From Annona cherimola (lineage: Eukaryota > Streptophyta > Magnoliopsida > Magnoliales > Annonaceae), in contig CM059971.1 in the NCBI GenBank assembly GCA_030490835.1, positions 121,056,564 to 121,120,563 of the forward strand: DNA of 64,000 nucleotides. The letters run 5' to 3'. This document shows positions 11,948-22,663 of this stretch, piece by piece. Numbering within the stretch: the stretch's first letter is position 1; each line of letters opens with the position of its first letter. A program made the translations under genes and the position numbers. Under the pieces are notes generated by a model, which worked only from the letters and a program-made list of their open reading frames with translations, searched no databases and was not told the origin of the DNA.

Positions 11948-14140
11948 GTGTGTGTGTGTGTATGTGTGTGTGTGTGTATATGATTGTATGGTGTGCAGCT
12001 ACATGTGCTGATTATATTTTTTGTGCGCTTGGGTGGGGAGGTGGGCCCATGTGCAGCAATATCAAATGCCTTTCAAATTTCCAACTTCGCAAGTAGTCCA
12101 TGTCATATTGTCATAGAGGCTATCCTCAAATCAGTAAGAGAGAAGGGAACCAAACCTGTAAGAGTGCAGCAATTGAACCAAAAGAATGCCACAACAATGG
12201 AGCAAGTTCTTGAGCTGTACATGTTTGCTACAAGAAATTGAATGTAAGTCTACTGCTCATCCATCCAAACACCAAATAATAATAATAATAATTTGAAAGG
12301 ATATAGCCTTGGTTGCTTCAATTGGAAAGGGATGCTCATCAAGTCCTAGCAAAGATCTAAATCCACTCATCAGTGCCTTGTGATAATAAATAGTGTTTCA
12401 CTTCATCTTACTCATCATTGGATTGAAAATAGAGAGCAAGAATCCTACAGTAAAGAGCACTAACTCCATCTATCAAGAAAAGGCATAAAATTAAGTACTT
12501 AGTCAACCTGGAGGATGAGGCAACAAGAAACAAGCAAGGACTACTCTTTACCTGTTAGGATAGTGTAAAAAGAACTTTTAACTTGTGCATTGGTATAAAT
12601 GTGTCAATATGAAGTTTTAAAAAAATGTCGAGAAAATGGTAAAAAAGATGGATTAAAAATTAAAATATAAGGAATTAAACCAAATAGATAAAAAAAAAAC
12701 GAGTAAATAATTCCCTTGCTTTTCCACCTATCCAAATGGGTCCATATGCATCATTAATATTTGGTGCCTTCTATAATGAAACTCCCAATACCAAATATCT
12801 TAATTCCTATCACTCACAACTTCAACCTAACTCCTAGACCATACTTAAAAACAATCAATTTTATACTGGTTGTATGCGTGAACAGTAAAAAATTCCACAC
12901 TTCTGTAACCAAATTACTTAATTTCCAAATCCCAACGTTGGCAAAGTGCCTAAAATTTTCTAGAGTGCCTTCCACTTCCAAGTGTTCTAGACCCATTTCA
13001 CACACAATACAACGGAAATCAAATTAGCTAGTCAAATTAAGCATGAAACCTTCTGAGATATATGATTCATGGAATCAATTGGACAAGCATGAAACACCCC
13101 CACCCACTTCAAGAAGGAGAATCCGTCCAGTTTTCTCAAGCACATATGACCACCTTAGGGTCATCCAGCAAAATTCATTTTTTTCCCCTTTTTTCATAAT
13201 GTATGATCTATGTATGATCTATCAAGCTCATATGGGCCACACCTAACCAGACCCACCAAGCAGAAGTTCAATGAGGCACCCACGTAAAGGTGGCCCTTCT
13301 ACAGATTTTCGTTAAAGGTGATTCATTCTACCCATGAAAATTAACATGCGGATATAAGAGGAACTGAAATCTTCTTCCGCTCCACATCTACAATGCACTT
13401 CCATAACGACTTTTAAGTTCATCTATTCATCGCTTTTCAAGAACCTTTTTAATTCATCTATGTTTCAAGGCGAGCTTCTTCAAGAAATGCCAAACTTTCT
13501 TCCTTGTATTTAAAAGGAAGTAACATGAAATGAATGAAGTTGCTGTCCACTGTCCTGCTTCCGTTTCTCCGAGTAAACACATACCAAAAAAAAAAAAAAA
13601 GTGAAACGCAACAGAAACAGAGGGGAACACGAAGTTCGGCCAAATTGCAGCCACAAACCAATGCAGCCAGTCACAAGAACCGGAGCAGGATTTAGAATCA
13701 GTCACAACTCACAAGTTCCAACGAGGAGTATCATCCGTCACAACAGAATATCGTCCTGTTTCGGACAGCTAGATGCCCGTACAGGGCCAATTCGCCAACG
13801 TAACAGCAAAAAGTGGGTATCTGCTTCGGATGATCCTTCCAACCTTAATCAGGCCCGTCCATCCGGTGGGCACCAACAGGAAGCATCGACGGGAGGAAAA
13901 TCCAGAAAATCGCATCCTTTCAATTCAAACGCGGAGAACCGAGGTTGGAGGGCCCACCAGGGATTAAAGAAGAAGAAAGAAAACTCAAAAAGAAACAAAA
14001 GAATCCAAGGCGCTGGCAAGAGAAGGAGAAACAAGGCCACCAACCTGGCGAAGCTGACGGCAGAGAAGACTCATTGCTCGCTCTCTGCGATCAGGCAGGC
14101 AAAGCTCGACGACTAGCTGCTGCATGGGTTCCATCTTCAT
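414..14140 (-). CDS. CNOT9/Rcd1-like protein (CCR4-NOT complex subunit family), eight proposed exons
   Basis: Proposed exons in transcript order: 14045-14140, 12156-12227, 9695-9784, 7285-7321 (least certain), 2248-2354, 1546-1641, 599-792, 414-498. They sum to 777 nt, an open frame of 258 codons plus stop, and all junctions use GT donors and AG acceptors. Family landmarks are clear: [18 protein letters not shown] in exon 2, [10 protein letters not shown] in exon 3, VYLYPFL and [16 protein letters not shown] in exon 5, [16 protein letters not shown] in exon 6, and [15 protein letters not shown] plus [17 protein letters not shown] in exon 7. CNOT9 is the armadillo-type scaffold subunit of the cytoplasmic CCR4-NOT deadenylase. 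This copy is shorter than the usual ~300 aa, has a short divergent N-terminus and lacks the canonical C-terminal tail. The ATG at 14140 was chosen because it opens the exon-1 frame; 14134 is also possible. It is either a divergent paralogue or an ageing copy. Introns are large and hold several transposons. Confidence 0.8.
793..2247 (-). other. Introns 5 and 6 of the CNOT9-like gene
   Basis: Apart from the exon at 1546-1641, this A/T-rich stretch holds no supported coding sequence. The donor at 1540-1545 reads GTGAGT on the minus strand and the acceptor at 1642-1650 reads CTTTTGCAG, both strong. Confidence 0.6.
2355..3129 (-). other. Intron 4 of the CNOT9-like gene, part downstream of the chromovirus
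   Basis: Non-coding and A/T-rich, with an A-run near 2507-2525 and a T-run near 2880-2894. It is bounded by the exon-5 acceptor (TTGCAG at 2355-2360) and the retrotransposon target site at 3130. Confidence 0.5.
3135..3532 (-). repeat. Chromovirus 3' LTR
   Basis: Starts TGATGC and ends CCATCA on the plus strand. It matches the copy at 6794-7217 over its length but is 398 bp against 424 bp because of indels, one near 3378 where the other LTR has an extra segment. A TATA-like TATAAATA lies at 3315-3322 on the minus strand. Confidence 0.92.
3533..3541 (-). other. Polypurine tract of the chromovirus
   Basis: On the minus strand this reads GGAGAGAAA, directly adjoining the 3' LTR. This is where plus-strand DNA synthesis primes in LTR retrotransposons. 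Confidence 0.75.
3603..6138 (-). pseudogene. Chromovirus gag-pol remnant (gag, protease, integrase, chromodomain; no RT)
   Basis: Minus-strand pieces in polyprotein order: a gag segment (6138-5863); a zinc knuckle [13 protein letters not shown] near 5610-5570; a retroviral-type aspartic protease region (5337-5146, then [13 protein letters not shown] near 5110-5070); the integrase zinc-binding region with CQTC (near 4720); the integrase core with [10 protein letters not shown] and SDKDVRF blocks and QTDGQTEV (4575-4330); and a chromodomain with [15 protein letters not shown] (3690-3620). Frameshifts and stops separate the pieces. The RT and RNase H domains expected between protease and integrase are missing. 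The zinc knuckle has three residues between His and the last Cys instead of four. Non-functional as it stands. Confidence 0.9.
6570..6741 (-). repeat. Short-motif array (GCTACAGTA and TACTGTTCA) in the chromovirus leader
   Basis: Five copies of TACTGTAGC-like motifs (one with CACTGTAGC) lie at 6570-6647, followed by three GTGAACAGTA/ATGAACAGTA copies at 6691-6741 on the plus strand. They sit between the primer binding site and gag, in the untranslated leader. The same motifs recur in the solo LTR at 39462-42041. Confidence 0.7.
6781..6790 (-). other. Primer binding site of the chromovirus
   Basis: TGGTATCAGA on the minus strand, three bases inside the 5' LTR. It matches the 3' end complement of plant initiator methionine tRNA, the usual primer for these elements. 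Confidence 0.88.
6794..7217 (-). repeat. Chromovirus 5' LTR
   Basis: Partner of the LTR at 3135-3532; TGATGT at the low end, CCATCA at the high end. The position of the PBS shows that this is the 5' LTR and fixes the orientation of the element. Confidence 0.92.
7322..8438 (-). other. Intron 3 of the CNOT9-like gene, first part
   Basis: No supported coding sequence. The plus-strand open frame beginning at 8118 runs into the inverted repeat at 8439 and has no recognisable domain. Bounded by the proposed exon 4 (7285-7321) and the TIR element. Confidence 0.5.
8439..8941. mobile_element. Foldback-type DNA element with ~110-120-bp terminal inverted repeats
   Basis: The left arm (8439 to about 8560, starting GGGGAGCTTTTCCCAAATAT) and the reverse complement of the right arm (about 8815 to 8941, starting GGGGATGCTTTTCTCAAATA) match with substitutions over more than 100 bp. 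The interior is A/T-rich and non-coding. Long TIRs starting with G and the absence of a transposase suggest a non-autonomous Mutator-like or foldback element. The right end is a run of 20 C residues (8922-8941). A target duplication cannot be read because the flanks are A-rich. Confidence 0.75.
8942..12155 (-). other. Introns 2 and 3 of the CNOT9-like gene
   Basis: Non-coding apart from exon 3 (9695-9784). Short plus-strand open frames at 10088-10276 and 10356-10553 have no recognisable domain and lie antisense within the intron. A CT/GT microsatellite occurs near 11906. Confidence 0.5.
11906..11978. repeat. (CT)n followed by (TG)n microsatellite
   Basis: About 20 CT units are followed directly by an interrupted TG run. 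Located in intron 2 of the CNOT9-like gene, likely length-polymorphic. Confidence 0.9.
12228..14044 (-). other. Intron 1 of the CNOT9-like gene
   Basis: No supported coding sequence. The donor is CAG|GTTGGT at 14044 and the acceptor TTGTAG at 12228-12233. The 13.6-14.1 kb part is less A/T-rich, giving a 171-codon plus-strand open frame (13601-14116) that I judge to be an antisense artefact because it overlaps exon 1 and is a low-complexity basic sequence. Confidence 0.45.
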
Positions 14141-16746
14141 CTTCGTCTTCTTCTTTTTTTCTTCTCCTCCTCCCTCCCTCTGCCTCTTTCTCTCTCTTCT
14201 GAGGGCGTTGATAAGTAGAACTCGGCAATAGTATGAGTAGTAGAAAACGAGAACGCAAGGCAACTTCACCCGCTACTCTCACTTCTCAGACGCATGCAAT
14301 GGCTATAGGAGTCAGTGAAAGGCGCACGCGAAGAACGTATAGCCTGCCGAGGACGTCCAGCTTCCTGGAGACGCGGCATGCTCGTGTGTCGACGTTTCTG
14401 TCTATCGGTTTCACAAGTGCAAACTTGTGGCCCACGCGCTTAGCCGGTGGGCCCAGAAACCAAATGCTTCCGCAACAATTGCCTAGTGTCAGCGTTGGGG
14501 ACCTACGAAGTGCGAACATCCCGAACCTGGCTTTGATTTCCAGGGGCCTGGCCTCTCTGTGCTCTGTACATTTTTAGCAAGCATGCAATGGGAGCCGCTT
14601 TTCATGTCAGCCTGCCTGGTTTGCCATATTTCGACTGTGTCGGGCGTCTGTTTTTGTCCAGTTCAACGCATCGGAAGCGCAACAATCTCTGAAAAATCGT
14701 GTCCCGTGAAGAATGGTTTGCATTGGTGAGGATCGGATGAAGTCCAAGATTTCGATCAAGATCTTTACGTGGATGAAATGGGCAAGTCTGTTTAGTTTTC
14801 TCCGTATCGATCCATATCTTGAGGCCACCTGCAAGGTCAGATGTTTATGCGCATAGCCTGTGGGGTACAGATCACACCGTCCGAATTTTCCCTGTGTGGA
14901 GACGAGCTCACTGCACGGCAATGTGGCCCACAATTTAATCCAGGCCGAATGTAGCATGTCTCATGTTATGATTTATTTCAGAAAAAAACTCAGTATAACG
15001 CTCTCATAAACATGAAACCGAAGCTTAAATGATTTTGAGAGGCCTGCTTTTATATATAAATGATTTTATGTAACCCTCTTTAGTTTTAAGATATTAATGA
15101 TTGATGCAAAAATCAATCCATGTATTATATTTAAAATTATTTTCTTAGTTAGAAAACTAAATTTTATCCAAATCAAATGCATGTATTGTCATATTCGCTT
15201 AAAAATTAGTATATTTATGTGTAAATTAGAAAAAAGTTAAATATATTAAAACGTAATAATACTTTATATAATAATCTATCCACGTAATAGTGATTTAGAT
15301 AGTTTAGATATTGAAAATTCTTTTTAAATAGATATTTAATATTAAATCAATTTATTACCTTTTTATTGGTGAATTTATTATGTTGATTCCACACATTTAT
15401 AGCTGGTTTCCATATACATTGATACTAAATAGATAAAATAATTTTTATAATATAAATAATGATAAATAAAATAAATAAAGTATATTTTCCATCAACTATC
15501 AAAATAATAAAAAGAAAGAGAATTGCATAAAAGAAGGATTTAGTAGAAGCCATTTTGAAACATTGGATATAAGCGGATGTGGATCTTTCGATGGTTGCAT
15601 TAGGTGCTTAGGTCCAGATGCGGCATTGCAGCGGACCTATTTGGTTTGTGCAAAAATAGAATTTCCCTGTGGTTCGGTCATGGCAGTATGAAAAAGACAA
15701 CGCAAAAAAACTTTCGATTTCTCGTTCTAATCCTTTGCGTGGAAAGCAGGAAACGAGAAGCCGTTGAGGGTAGATGCTTTAATAGTCATAATCAATCCAT
15801 CAATTTGCTCTTTCAATCCATTTGTAAATGAGTTTAAGTTAAAAATTTTAAATAAATTAGTTATGATCTGCCAATCCATTTAACAATTTAATTAAATAAA
15901 CGAATTAAAATTTACCCCTTGATTATTTTCTCCTGCTAAACCTTCCTCTTGCTAACTAATTTTCATTTTTTAACTGCTGCTCTAATTCAATTTTTTTGTT
16001 ATTGTCTTATTTCCATTTTCTCTGCACCTAAAGCACTATTTTGTCTCTTCCATATCATCATCCGCTAAAATTTAAACTTTCCGGTCATTTACTATACAAC
16101 CCATCTCTACCGTATCATCATCCACTAAAATTTAGACTTTCCAGTCATTTACTATACAACCCGTTAACAACCTACTAATCCATTTATTAAACGAATTAGA
16201 ATTAAAATTTTTAAATAGATTGAGGTTGAGATATTTTAAATAAGTTAGGATTAAAATTAAACTTCAGCCCGTCCAACCCGATCCGTTAACACCCCTAGTT
16301 GAAGGTTACACGCATTGCAGCCGTTGAGGTTAGAGCCGTGTAACCCGCTGCCTGACATGGCATGAAAGTCATTCGAAATGAATTGCAAACTGTGTTAGAT
16401 AATCCTCGGCTTTGAAATTATGAACCGTAACAACTTGGGTTGGGCAATGGCACGGAGTTCAGATTCTTTTGTTGGATGAAACTGTCCCCCAAACACTGCA
16501 ATAAAATCATGATTGGCGGCAGGTACACAATATACAGCTACAGAAGTGTTCATTATATGATTAATAAATAGATGATTTGCAGGATCTTTCCTGGAATACA
16601 TTGCAAGTAAAAGAGAACTAAATCAACATAGCCACATCTATATAATTTCTAAAAGGAGTACAAAAGGGAGATTAGCATTGATATTCGGTGGGCTTGCAAG
16701 TAAAAGGTACTATGTCATCTTCCAAAATCATGTTGGATGTAACCAG
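14141..16746. other. Intergenic region between the CNOT9-like and PLPBP genes
   Basis: The first ~400 bp are relatively G/C-rich and probably hold the CNOT9-like promoter and 5' UTR (CT-rich on the plus strand near 14140-14200). I could not identify a TATA box with confidence. From 15000 the DNA is A/T-rich; a decayed copy of the ~600-bp repeat family occupies about 15813-16298. Confidence 0.5.
15813..16298 (-). mobile_element. Decayed inverted copy of the TAGGGGTGTTAA repeat family
   Basis: Ends GTTAACACCCCTA at 16285-16297, the inverted form of the TAGGGGTGTTAA end seen at 22664 and 62821. Internal phrases such as AACGAATTAGAATTAAAAT and GTCCAACCCGATCCG correspond to the reverse of those copies. 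The other end is degraded, so the left limit is approximate. Confidence 0.55.
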
Positions 16747-17686
16747 CTAAGCTTTCTTAGGATACTCCCTTGCTCCAAATATTGTGGATCCGATTCTGAC
16801 ATTCGTACTTCCCATCTCAATCTGCAGAAAATCATTAATGAAAATGTCTTCATAAGCCCATAAGCTAGGGAGCTTCAGAACCAGCCATAAATAAAGTAGG
16901 CCTATCAGCATGACGGCCACAGAAATGAGGACTCGTCCCTACTCCCAAGTACTGGCCAATAGATTAGACAAAGCAATTATGATGTTAAGGGTCTTCAAGT
17001 CTCAAACCAAAACTGAAATCATGCTTGGTTTGGGATAATTACTCTTATGCCATGATAAATAGACAGATAACTAACACGTTAACAATATAAATGCACACAT
17101 CCAACCTCACCCAATTTGCAACAGCTTTTTACAACATCGGAGGATACCGAAAGCAGCAAAAAATATACTGGCCTTCAAAATCAAATTTCCAAGAAAGATC
17201 CACCAGATAAATGTTCCATTACTCTTTAATCAATCAACTGGTTTCCATCCATGATAATGTTGGGTGAGATGTGAATGTCGCCATTCAAGGACTTTTTGTT
17301 TGCCAATTTATCTACTTTTTAATATTCAATCAACCATTTTACGGGGAGTATCGCTTACTGCTTGCTCAAAGTCCGCAGACATGCCCATTGACAGCTCACA
17401 CTGATCCTCGCTTATTCCAAATGCATTGCAAATCTCAGCTCTACAATCAGATAATGTCTGTTATCCAATATAACAAACAACGCATTAGGATATCCAGTCA
17501 GCTCATATAATGAAATGATGGCCGGTTCCAGCAGTATCACCTTGAAATTCTGTGGAGTTGATGAGTAGTCAAGCATCCCAATTGTCATCAGGCCAGAAAA
17601 CACAAGGTTGGAACACCCCATAACATGTTTGGCTAACTCAACACAACCAGAGGGCTCAACACCGTACTTTGCTGCAAAAACATAGA

Positions 17687-17753
<67 letters not shown>

Positions 17754-20700
17754 ATGTTAGAGTACATTTGTAACGAGGAAAACAGATGGAAATGTTTTTC
17801 TGCCCCAATTTCACCCATTTCAATGTGACTAGAAACTTAAATTATCTAACCACCCCATTAATACCAGCTTTTCTTTTTGTGTTAAGCTCCTCCACAATCA
17901 ATTGCACCATGCAATCAGTTGTTTTTTTATTCCTTTAAAATTTCAGCTTAGATCCAAGCTGTCATTTCCCCTCATTTATATTTGTTTAATAGGAAAAATC
18001 GTGTTATAAAATTTTCAATTCACTTGATTTTTTATGTATAGAGTATGTTTGTTTTCCTATATAACACTTCAATTAAAACTTTTCATCTTCCACAACTACC
18101 ATACTTTTTAATTATTCTTCACATTTTAGCATACAAGATACCCTACTTTTCAATAACTTCTACGCAACTATCCATACAACTAACATATCTATTTTAACTT
18201 CATTCTCTTTATTCCTCATCATTCTCTCTATCATATCACATCATTTTCTTTCATTTCAAAGCTTTTATTACAAAAATTTTATCACTTCTCAAACCTACCC
18301 ATAGGCTAAATAAATAGTTTTAAACACAATTGATGAATTAAATGTTTTTTTTTTTTAAATCAAGTGTTGTATAATACAACCAGTGGCATAGGAGAATTAC
18401 CCTTGCTTTTCTTTATTAAACATTTATCTATTTGAATTTCATTCACTTTATTTATAATTGTTATCTCCAGTTACATTAATCATGTCCTCCACTAATCAAG
18501 GATTCTTTTCCCTCTTCACTAATCAAGGATTCTTTTCCCTCTTTCTTCCCATTTCCCAGAAGGGCCTTTAATTTGTTGATTATGGAATCTACCTATGTTG
18601 TTTAGTGTTATGCAGATGTGAAAGAGGAAGCAACTGAAATTCTGGAACAGGAATTTGTTATTCTCGTAATTCAAACTAGAAATTTTTCCCCTTAGAACTC
18701 TCATCACAATTCAAAGCTTCAACTACAGGCATGCAAAAATGACGGCACAAATAGAAAGGAAGAAAGTTAATAGCTCAACCAAGCAAAGAAAAAAAAAAAA
18801 AAAAAAACCGAGAATCTCTCAACCTTGGATGGTGGGAAGCTGTGGTAGGGGGAATGTGCAACAGAAAGATTATAGATAACTTTGCTAAAATGGTCCACAG
18901 ACCAGCTGAACATCAACATGCACATATAAAAATGAATCTTGTCTTCTTCCTACTCACATTCTTCTCCACTGGTATTAACTTGGACCAAAACTTTCAGAGG
19001 CCTTCTCCCAATGTTTGCAACAGCATGATCTAGATGATTAGCAATCTGCAAAAGATAAAGGCACAGAGATGCAGCTAAGACACACACACACACACACACA
19101 CACAAAAAGCATGAAGATTATGCATTCTCCTTTCTACGTAACAGCACTTCCAGTAAACAATGGGTGTAAAACTCATGCACGGAGACCGGTGGAACTGTGG
19201 ATGTGGCCGCAAGTTGAAAGAAATAAGTAGTGTAGGAAAAACAGCAATAGAAGGTTGCATATCATTATTGATAAATTAAGTACCACTGCATTAAAATCTT
19301 GAAATATTATTTCAAGGCTATCCATTTATTGACTAATTTTCATTCAATAACGATATTCAAATTATTAACCATGAAAAGCATTGTGATGAACTTCAAAGCT
19401 TTTTGTTCATCACAAAATTTCAAGTTAAGACAAATAACAAAACACTTACTTGGGTTATTTTTTAGTTATTTGGTGGGTTAAATATTTCAATTTATTATGT
19501 GGGATATTTGGATTGATAATTTAGTTCAGGTCTTGAATTATTCTGTAGATGCTATCTTCAACCCGAATCAAACCAATCTACAATTTGGGCCAGGTTAGAC
19601 CCGTATTAAAAAACGGAAGTCCAAAAAACCACTATCAGACCAATTTAATGGGACTGAATAGCACCCCTAGCTACTACTGGATATCACGCATACTTACAAC
19701 AGTTTGCGAATCCATTTCATGTGAAGGCACACAAGGAAAAGTTATTGAGAGGGCTAGCAGACACTAGAGCTATATTAGTCCAGGCAAGGGAATTATGCTA
19801 CAGTTGTAAATTTCATGCACTTTTATGTGGATTACTTCTATGACTACAGCTGATAATGTTGAAGGCTCGACTATGGAATGCTTAACTAATTATGTCATCA
19901 GGGCTTATTTAAGTCTGTAGCTCTGACAGCCTGGCATCTTTGGTTTTCTTATCCTAGAAAACTGATCTTTGTTATAGAAACCTCCAACTCTTCGAATGCT
20001 TGACTAATTTCATGGTCAAAGATTATTTATGTCCACAATCCTGACAGCTTGATATCTTTAGTTTTCTTATCCTAAAAATAGATCTCTGTGATAGAAACCT
20101 CCAACTGTTGGCGCTCCACACCATTGCTTGGGTGTCAGGATAAGAGAACACAATGAAAGCAGCAATCAACATTTCCCAATATCAAGACGCATTGCCTTGA
20201 ATCATCTGATTATAGAAAGAACAAGACAAGGCTATGTAGAAGAACCATCAACATAACAGTGCAAAATGCAAGTTTTCTCCAACCATACAGTAGGCAGGAT
20301 AGAAATTAAGACTACAAACCCATATTAGATGAACATTTTCAAGAGCACTGGTAATAAAATTGCATTTCAAAAGACAACAAAAAATCCAATTTCATAAAAT
20401 AGTGTCAAGATACAGTGTCAACATAAAAGTCACTTGATTAAGCACTCACCTTCTCATCATCCACAGTCTCAACCATTTCAAGATTAGGGACGCCAGCTGC
20501 ACAATTGGAATTCACGCATCAATATCATCATACAAATTCAATCAAAAGAAAAATAACAGAATAAATGGGAGGAACGTTGATCACAAATGAACAATTGCTA
20601 AAAGAAGAAAATGGATGGTTTACATTATTATAATCAATAAGAGCTAACTTTTGGATTCGTGAGGCAATATAATCCCTAGGATTTTTCCTAATACCTCTCC

Positions 20701-22515
20701 AGCAATGACACTTCGTATCTCTCACACATACTAGTGACATCTTCCCTCATCCCAAACCTTGGCACCCTTGCTTGGAGAACCGCATATGACATACCCTGTA
20801 AACATCCATTGGATGGTGCACGCAAGTTCCACCCCATTCCTTCATGTGGGACTCATGCCATTGCATGCTCAAGACACCAAAGCAATGCTATCACTACCCT
20901 CAAGACACATAGGCTCTGTTTGGGGTTGCAATGGCTGTTTAGCTTTTGCTTAAGAGAAAATAGATGAGCACTTTTAATAAAAGCAATATTTTGGAGCATT
21001 TGTATTAAGCGCTTATGAGTTATATTTTTATCTAAAAATAGCAATAAGCAGACCCATAAGTTATACGTTATCAAAATAGAAATTCAATTTATCAAGTCGT
21101 GGGAATGGATAAGTGCGTAGGCACCACTTAAACGCAATGCCAAACGGACCCATAATAGCAACTCTTAATTGCTGAAGCCACATATGGCAAAGGTTCTCTA
21201 GGTTGGCATTGATAGCAAAATGTGATGTGATAAGCCCACTTCAACTAATGGCTTTTAATGATTCACAGATGCACACGATTACCCAACACTATTTTCAGTG
21301 CCTTTCTAATTGAGATCTCAATATCTTCCAAGTGCGGTTTGTGGTTATTAAAAGATCATCCATGTTTGTAATCAAAAGATAAGCTCCAACTGCGATTCAA
21401 ACTCTTGCAAGTCTAATTAGGAAGTCCCTCAATACATCTGTCCGAAGGACTCCTATGTCGCAAATGGTTTGGTCACAGGTTGGATGTTTAAGCACAATTT
21501 TGGAGTAATCTGTACATTGCAAGATATGTGTATATCATCAGAGTTATTTAGAGGTCTTTGCATGGAATATTGTATTGTCCGGAGAAGCAGAACAGAAGGA
21601 TGTAGGATTACATTATGCAGAAGTGAGAAGATTTGCGAGAAGACAATATCTGCGGGTTGCCATAGGTCTCCAAAGAATTTGGGGATGAAGATGCTTCTAG
21701 AAGAAGTACAGAATAATTTTTGCTCCGAGATGATAACCAAGTAAAGGAATCTTAGTCCTAAACGCATCTAGCCTAGAAGGTTCGTGGTAAGGGTTAGAAC
21801 ACATTTGTAATTCTCAGAGAACGCAAGCCATGACAACCGGGTGGCCCAAAACGATTACCAAAAATAAGATATTTCGTGATTAATTAGCTTAGTATACTGC
21901 AATATTGCAATACGTTCTGTTAAATTCAGTTCAACCAACAGAGAAAACACTCCTCCAATTAATGCACTAATATACTCAGAGTAACAGCGATAATTAATCC
22001 TAGACCTTTATCAATAAAATAAATTCAAGACGATGAAAATAAGGATTGGAAGCAAACACCAAACATCAGAAAATACGGCAGAAACATGTAGTTTCATATA
22101 TTTTCATAACAAGCAAGTGGAGAAGAATTTTCAGCTTTTCGAACATACCGAGAAGAGATTTCGCTTTGTTGCTCTGCAAGTGCCCAACGAAATGCCATTC
22201 GATGTCTGCGGGCAGCTGCAAGAGAGCAAGCAACAGCTGTCAAGATGGAATTTGAGAATTCCTGAAAGGAAAATAGGATGGGCAAATTGCCTGCGGGGCC
22301 TTCTCCACGAGCTCTTGAACGTAGTTCTCGCCAAAGCATCGATGGCCAGAGTCGTAGACCTGGCGAATGAGAGAGACGGGCTTGGTTTTGCTGACGGCCA
22401 CTACCCGCACTCGCTCCGCAGGCCTACCAGACCTTTCGGCTGCCTGGGCGATCCGCTGCAACACCGATCGCATGGCTGTCGCAGCAGCTGCGCTCTCCAT
22501 AGCAGGAGCAGCCAT
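16747..22515 (-). CDS. Pyridoxal phosphate homeostasis protein (PLPBP/YggS family), complete, seven exons
   Basis: Exons in transcript order: 22291-22515, 22149-22215, 20450-20496, 18958-19045, 17541-17671, 17359-17457, 16747-16821; together 732 nt, 243 aa plus stop, in frame at every junction. Family landmarks: VVAVSKTKP with the PLP-binding lysine (Lys43), [55 protein letters not shown] and [19 protein letters not shown], which span the whole alanine-racemase-like TIM barrel. The family binds and buffers PLP and has no known enzymatic reaction; plant forms may be cytosolic or organellar, and the Ala-rich N-terminus is only weakly suggestive. All introns are GT-AG except the first, which appears to be GC-AG. 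GMSADF replaces the common GMSGDF. The gene looks intact. Confidence 0.95.
17687..17752. repeat. (AT)n followed by (AG)n microsatellite
   Basis: An imperfect AT run with two GT interruptions, then about nine AG units. In a PLPBP intron, a few bases from the exon-5 acceptor (17672-17680). Confidence 0.9.
18046..18304 (-). mobile_element. Decayed MITE of the GGGTGTGTTTGG family, inverted
   Basis: Runs GTATGTTTG... to ...CAAACCTACCC and carries the family interior in reverse orientation, including CATATCACATCATTTTCTTT and TATCTATTTTAACTT. It matches the reverse complement of the copies at 28675 and 36203. The TIRs are eroded. Confidence 0.65.
20497..22148 (-). other. Intron 2 of the PLPBP gene
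   Basis: No supported coding sequence; open frames near 21453-21767 on both strands have no recognisable domain. Contains the MITE at 20912-21151. Confidence 0.55.
20912..21151. mobile_element. 240-bp MITE with 3-bp target duplication ATA
   Basis: Starts GGCTCTGTTTGG and ends CCAAACGGACCC, so the terminal inverted repeats match at most positions. It is flanked by ATA at 20909-20911 and 21152-21154. A 3-bp duplication and this TIR style point to the PIF/Harbinger group. Interior non-coding. Confidence 0.8.
22216..22290 (-). other. 75-bp intron of the PLPBP gene with a GC donor
   Basis: Exon 1 must end with GCCCCGCAG to keep the conserved [12 protein letters not shown] join. The intron then begins GCAATT and ends CTCTTGCAG. 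No GT near the junction restores both frame and protein identity, so it reads as a GC-AG intron. Confidence 0.75.
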
Positions 22516-22663
22516 CCAACAACCGTGATCCTAAGCTGATTTTTCAGGTGCCGTCAGCTTTGGTTAGCTGTGTTTTGTTTATTACCCAGAATTCCTCTTA
22601 TATCCATGGATTTTAAAATATTCCTCTCTTAATCACGAATTTTACACATAATGCCTCATATAC
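22516..22663. promoter_or_regulatory. Probable PLPBP promoter and 5' UTR
   Basis: Only about 150 bp separate the PLPBP start codon from the repeat that begins at 22664. No TATA box is evident on the minus strand; the promoter may extend into the repeat. Confidence 0.35.

Larger units (their letters stand above)
16822..20449 (-). other. Introns 3 to 6 of the PLPBP gene
   Basis: Non-coding between exons. The intron at 17672-18957 carries an AT/AG microsatellite and a decayed GTGTGTTTGG-family MITE; a CA repeat lies at about 19079-19102 in the intron at 19046-20449. Confidence 0.6.

Noticed and set aside
13601..14116. 171-codon plus-strand open frame
   Set aside because: Lies antisense to CNOT9-like exon 1 and its flank, is basic and low-complexity, and has no domain.
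21360..21480. Copia-type RT remnant (MDDLL-like reading on the minus strand)
   Set aside because: Only a few residues match, without flanking RT motifs; chance similarity.
22033..22539. 168-codon plus-strand open frame
   Set aside because: It is the antisense of PLPBP exons 1 and 2, whose minus-strand reading is unmistakable.
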